DNA of 34,525 bases from contig JAKPUX010000305.1 of assembly GCA_029554865.1 (NCBI GenBank), positions 1 through 34,525 on the forward strand, in the 5' to 3' direction. The notes under the pieces are model-generated. The model worked only from the letters and a program-made list of their open reading frames with translations. It searched no databases and had not been told where the DNA came from. Source of the stretch: a bacterium. Lineage in GTDB: Bacteria; Zhuqueibacterota; Zhuqueibacteria; Residuimicrobiales; Residuimicrobiaceae. This document shows positions 34,092-34,525 of the stretch, piece by piece. The first letter of the stretch is position 1. Every line of letters starts with the position of its first letter. Made by a program: the position numbers and the translations under genes.

Positions 34092-34120
34092 TTGACAAAG
34101 AGACGGATTTTATCTACATT
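34092..34120 (+). promoter_or_regulatory. Promoter of the right-edge secreted protein gene
   Basis: A perfect TTGACA (34092-34097) and TACATT (34115-34120) are separated by 17 bases. Initiation near 34127 would leave a leader of about 180 bases before the ATG at 34308. Confidence 0.68.
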
Positions 34121-34156
34121 GGTAAGTATTTTTTGCAATAAAAATAACCAATTTGC

Positions 34157-34175
34157 GCAGCGCCTAGCGCGCTGC
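34157..34175 (+). promoter_or_regulatory. Hairpin in the long leader of the right-edge gene
   Basis: GCAGCGC (34157-34163) pairs perfectly with GCGCTGC (34169-34175) around a five-base loop, about 30 bases into the predicted transcript. Further on, GGAGGAGG (34226-34233) is a strong ribosome-binding-like sequence with no start codon at a useful distance; it could pair with CCTCC near 34182-34186. No known riboswitch class is recognised. Confidence 0.35.
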
Positions 34176-34307
34176 CGGTATCCTCCCGGTTTGCTTTACC
34201 CATTCCCGCAACCTATAACCCATCTGGAGGAGGTTAAATCCCACAATTTTTTCAGACCTGGCGTCACCCTTTAATCCCCGTTTTTCAACCTATCACAGGA
34301 GAGAAAG

Positions 34308-34525
34308 ATGAAAAAAGCTGCTCTCGTTTTGTTCCTCACTCTCGCCGTCGTGGTTTCGGCCTTTGCGGCCAACACCCCCGGCAACAAGGTGGACGACACC
34401 ACCATGGACCTGCAGGCGTGGTACGGCAACAACCCGCGCATGATCAGCGTCAATCCGGCCAACGGTCAGGTCTCCCTGGCCTACACCTGGAGCTCCGACC
34501 CGGTCACTGCCGAATACACCATGCC
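34308..34525 (+). CDS. Secreted protein of unknown function (3' end missing)
   Basis: The frame opens at an ATG at 34308 with AGGAG six bases upstream and stays open to the right edge (72 full codons). The product begins with a clear signal peptide (MKKAALVLFLTLAVVVSAFA, cleavage near residue 21). It continues with NTPGNKVDDTTMDLQAWYGNNPRMISVNPANGQVSLAYTW, which looks like the first strands of a beta-rich, possibly beta-propeller-like, exported domain. No family is recognised from this fragment. It is divergent from the N-glycan locus and has its own promoter and long leader. Confidence 0.8.
   Translation, partial: MKKAALVLFLTLAVVVSAFAANTPGNKVDDTTMDLQAWYGNNPRMISVNPANGQVSLAYTWSSDPVTAEYTM

Noticed and set aside
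33954-34274. A 106-codon plus-strand open frame in the divergent control region
   Set aside because: It spans a promoter and hairpins, lacks a ribosome binding site, and its codon use does not resemble the neighbours.

Overview
The window is GC-rich, tightly packed bacterial DNA with consistent AGGAG-type ribosome binding sites. It contains lipoprotein signals, outer-membrane proteins, a tripartite efflux pump, and a secreted enzyme ending in a FlgD-like / type IX-secretion-like C-terminal domain with NPFN and SGIYYI motifs. This combination points to a Gram-negative member of the Fibrobacteres-Chlorobi-Bacteroidetes (FCB) superphylum, possibly an uncultivated lineage of the KSB1/Calditrichota type. 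That placement is an inference; no rRNA, tRNA or marker gene is present. No CRISPR array, intact transposon or phage gene was seen.

Layout. (1) 1-3840, minus: the first 1280 codons of a giant secreted protein with an IgGFc-binding-like head, a DUF11-like domain, an SdrD-B-like domain and at least five tandem DUF7507-type repeats, running off the left edge. (2) 4070-10148, minus: a compact operon encoding a TetR-type regulator, a membrane-fusion lipoprotein, an RND pump and a TolC-like channel, closed by a strong terminator. (3) 10382-11020, plus: an outer-membrane beta-barrel protein. (4) 11178-12963, minus: a secreted nitroreductase-like protein and a secreted protein of unknown function. 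(5) 13291-15955, plus: a small membrane protein, a DUF5009/NagX/HGSNAT-like acyltransferase, and a secreted GH20-like protein. (6) 15933-33854, minus: eight genes for a PNGase F-like amidase, a CBM9-like protein, a GH94 phosphorylase, a large alpha/beta-hydrolase, a GH20 hexosaminidase, a PpiC-type foldase lipoprotein, a GH38 alpha-mannosidase and a transglutaminase-like lipoprotein. (7) 34308-34525, plus: the start of another secreted protein behind a long leader.

The most interesting content is regions 5 and 6. Together they resemble a dedicated N-glycan catabolic locus. The secreted PNGase F-like enzyme would release glycans from glycoproteins, GH20 enzymes would trim beta-GlcNAc, the cytoplasmic (leaderless) GH38 would remove alpha-mannose, and the leaderless GH94 could phosphorolyse the GlcNAc-GlcNAc core or another beta-linked disaccharide. 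The DUF5009/NagX-like membrane protein also fits amino-sugar metabolism. No SusC/SusD pair or other sugar transporter is present. The individual family calls are solid; the integrated pathway and the GH94 substrate are inferences.

Promoter-like TTGACA-N16/17-TATATT-type sequences appear upstream of several transcription units and divide the window into plausible transcripts.
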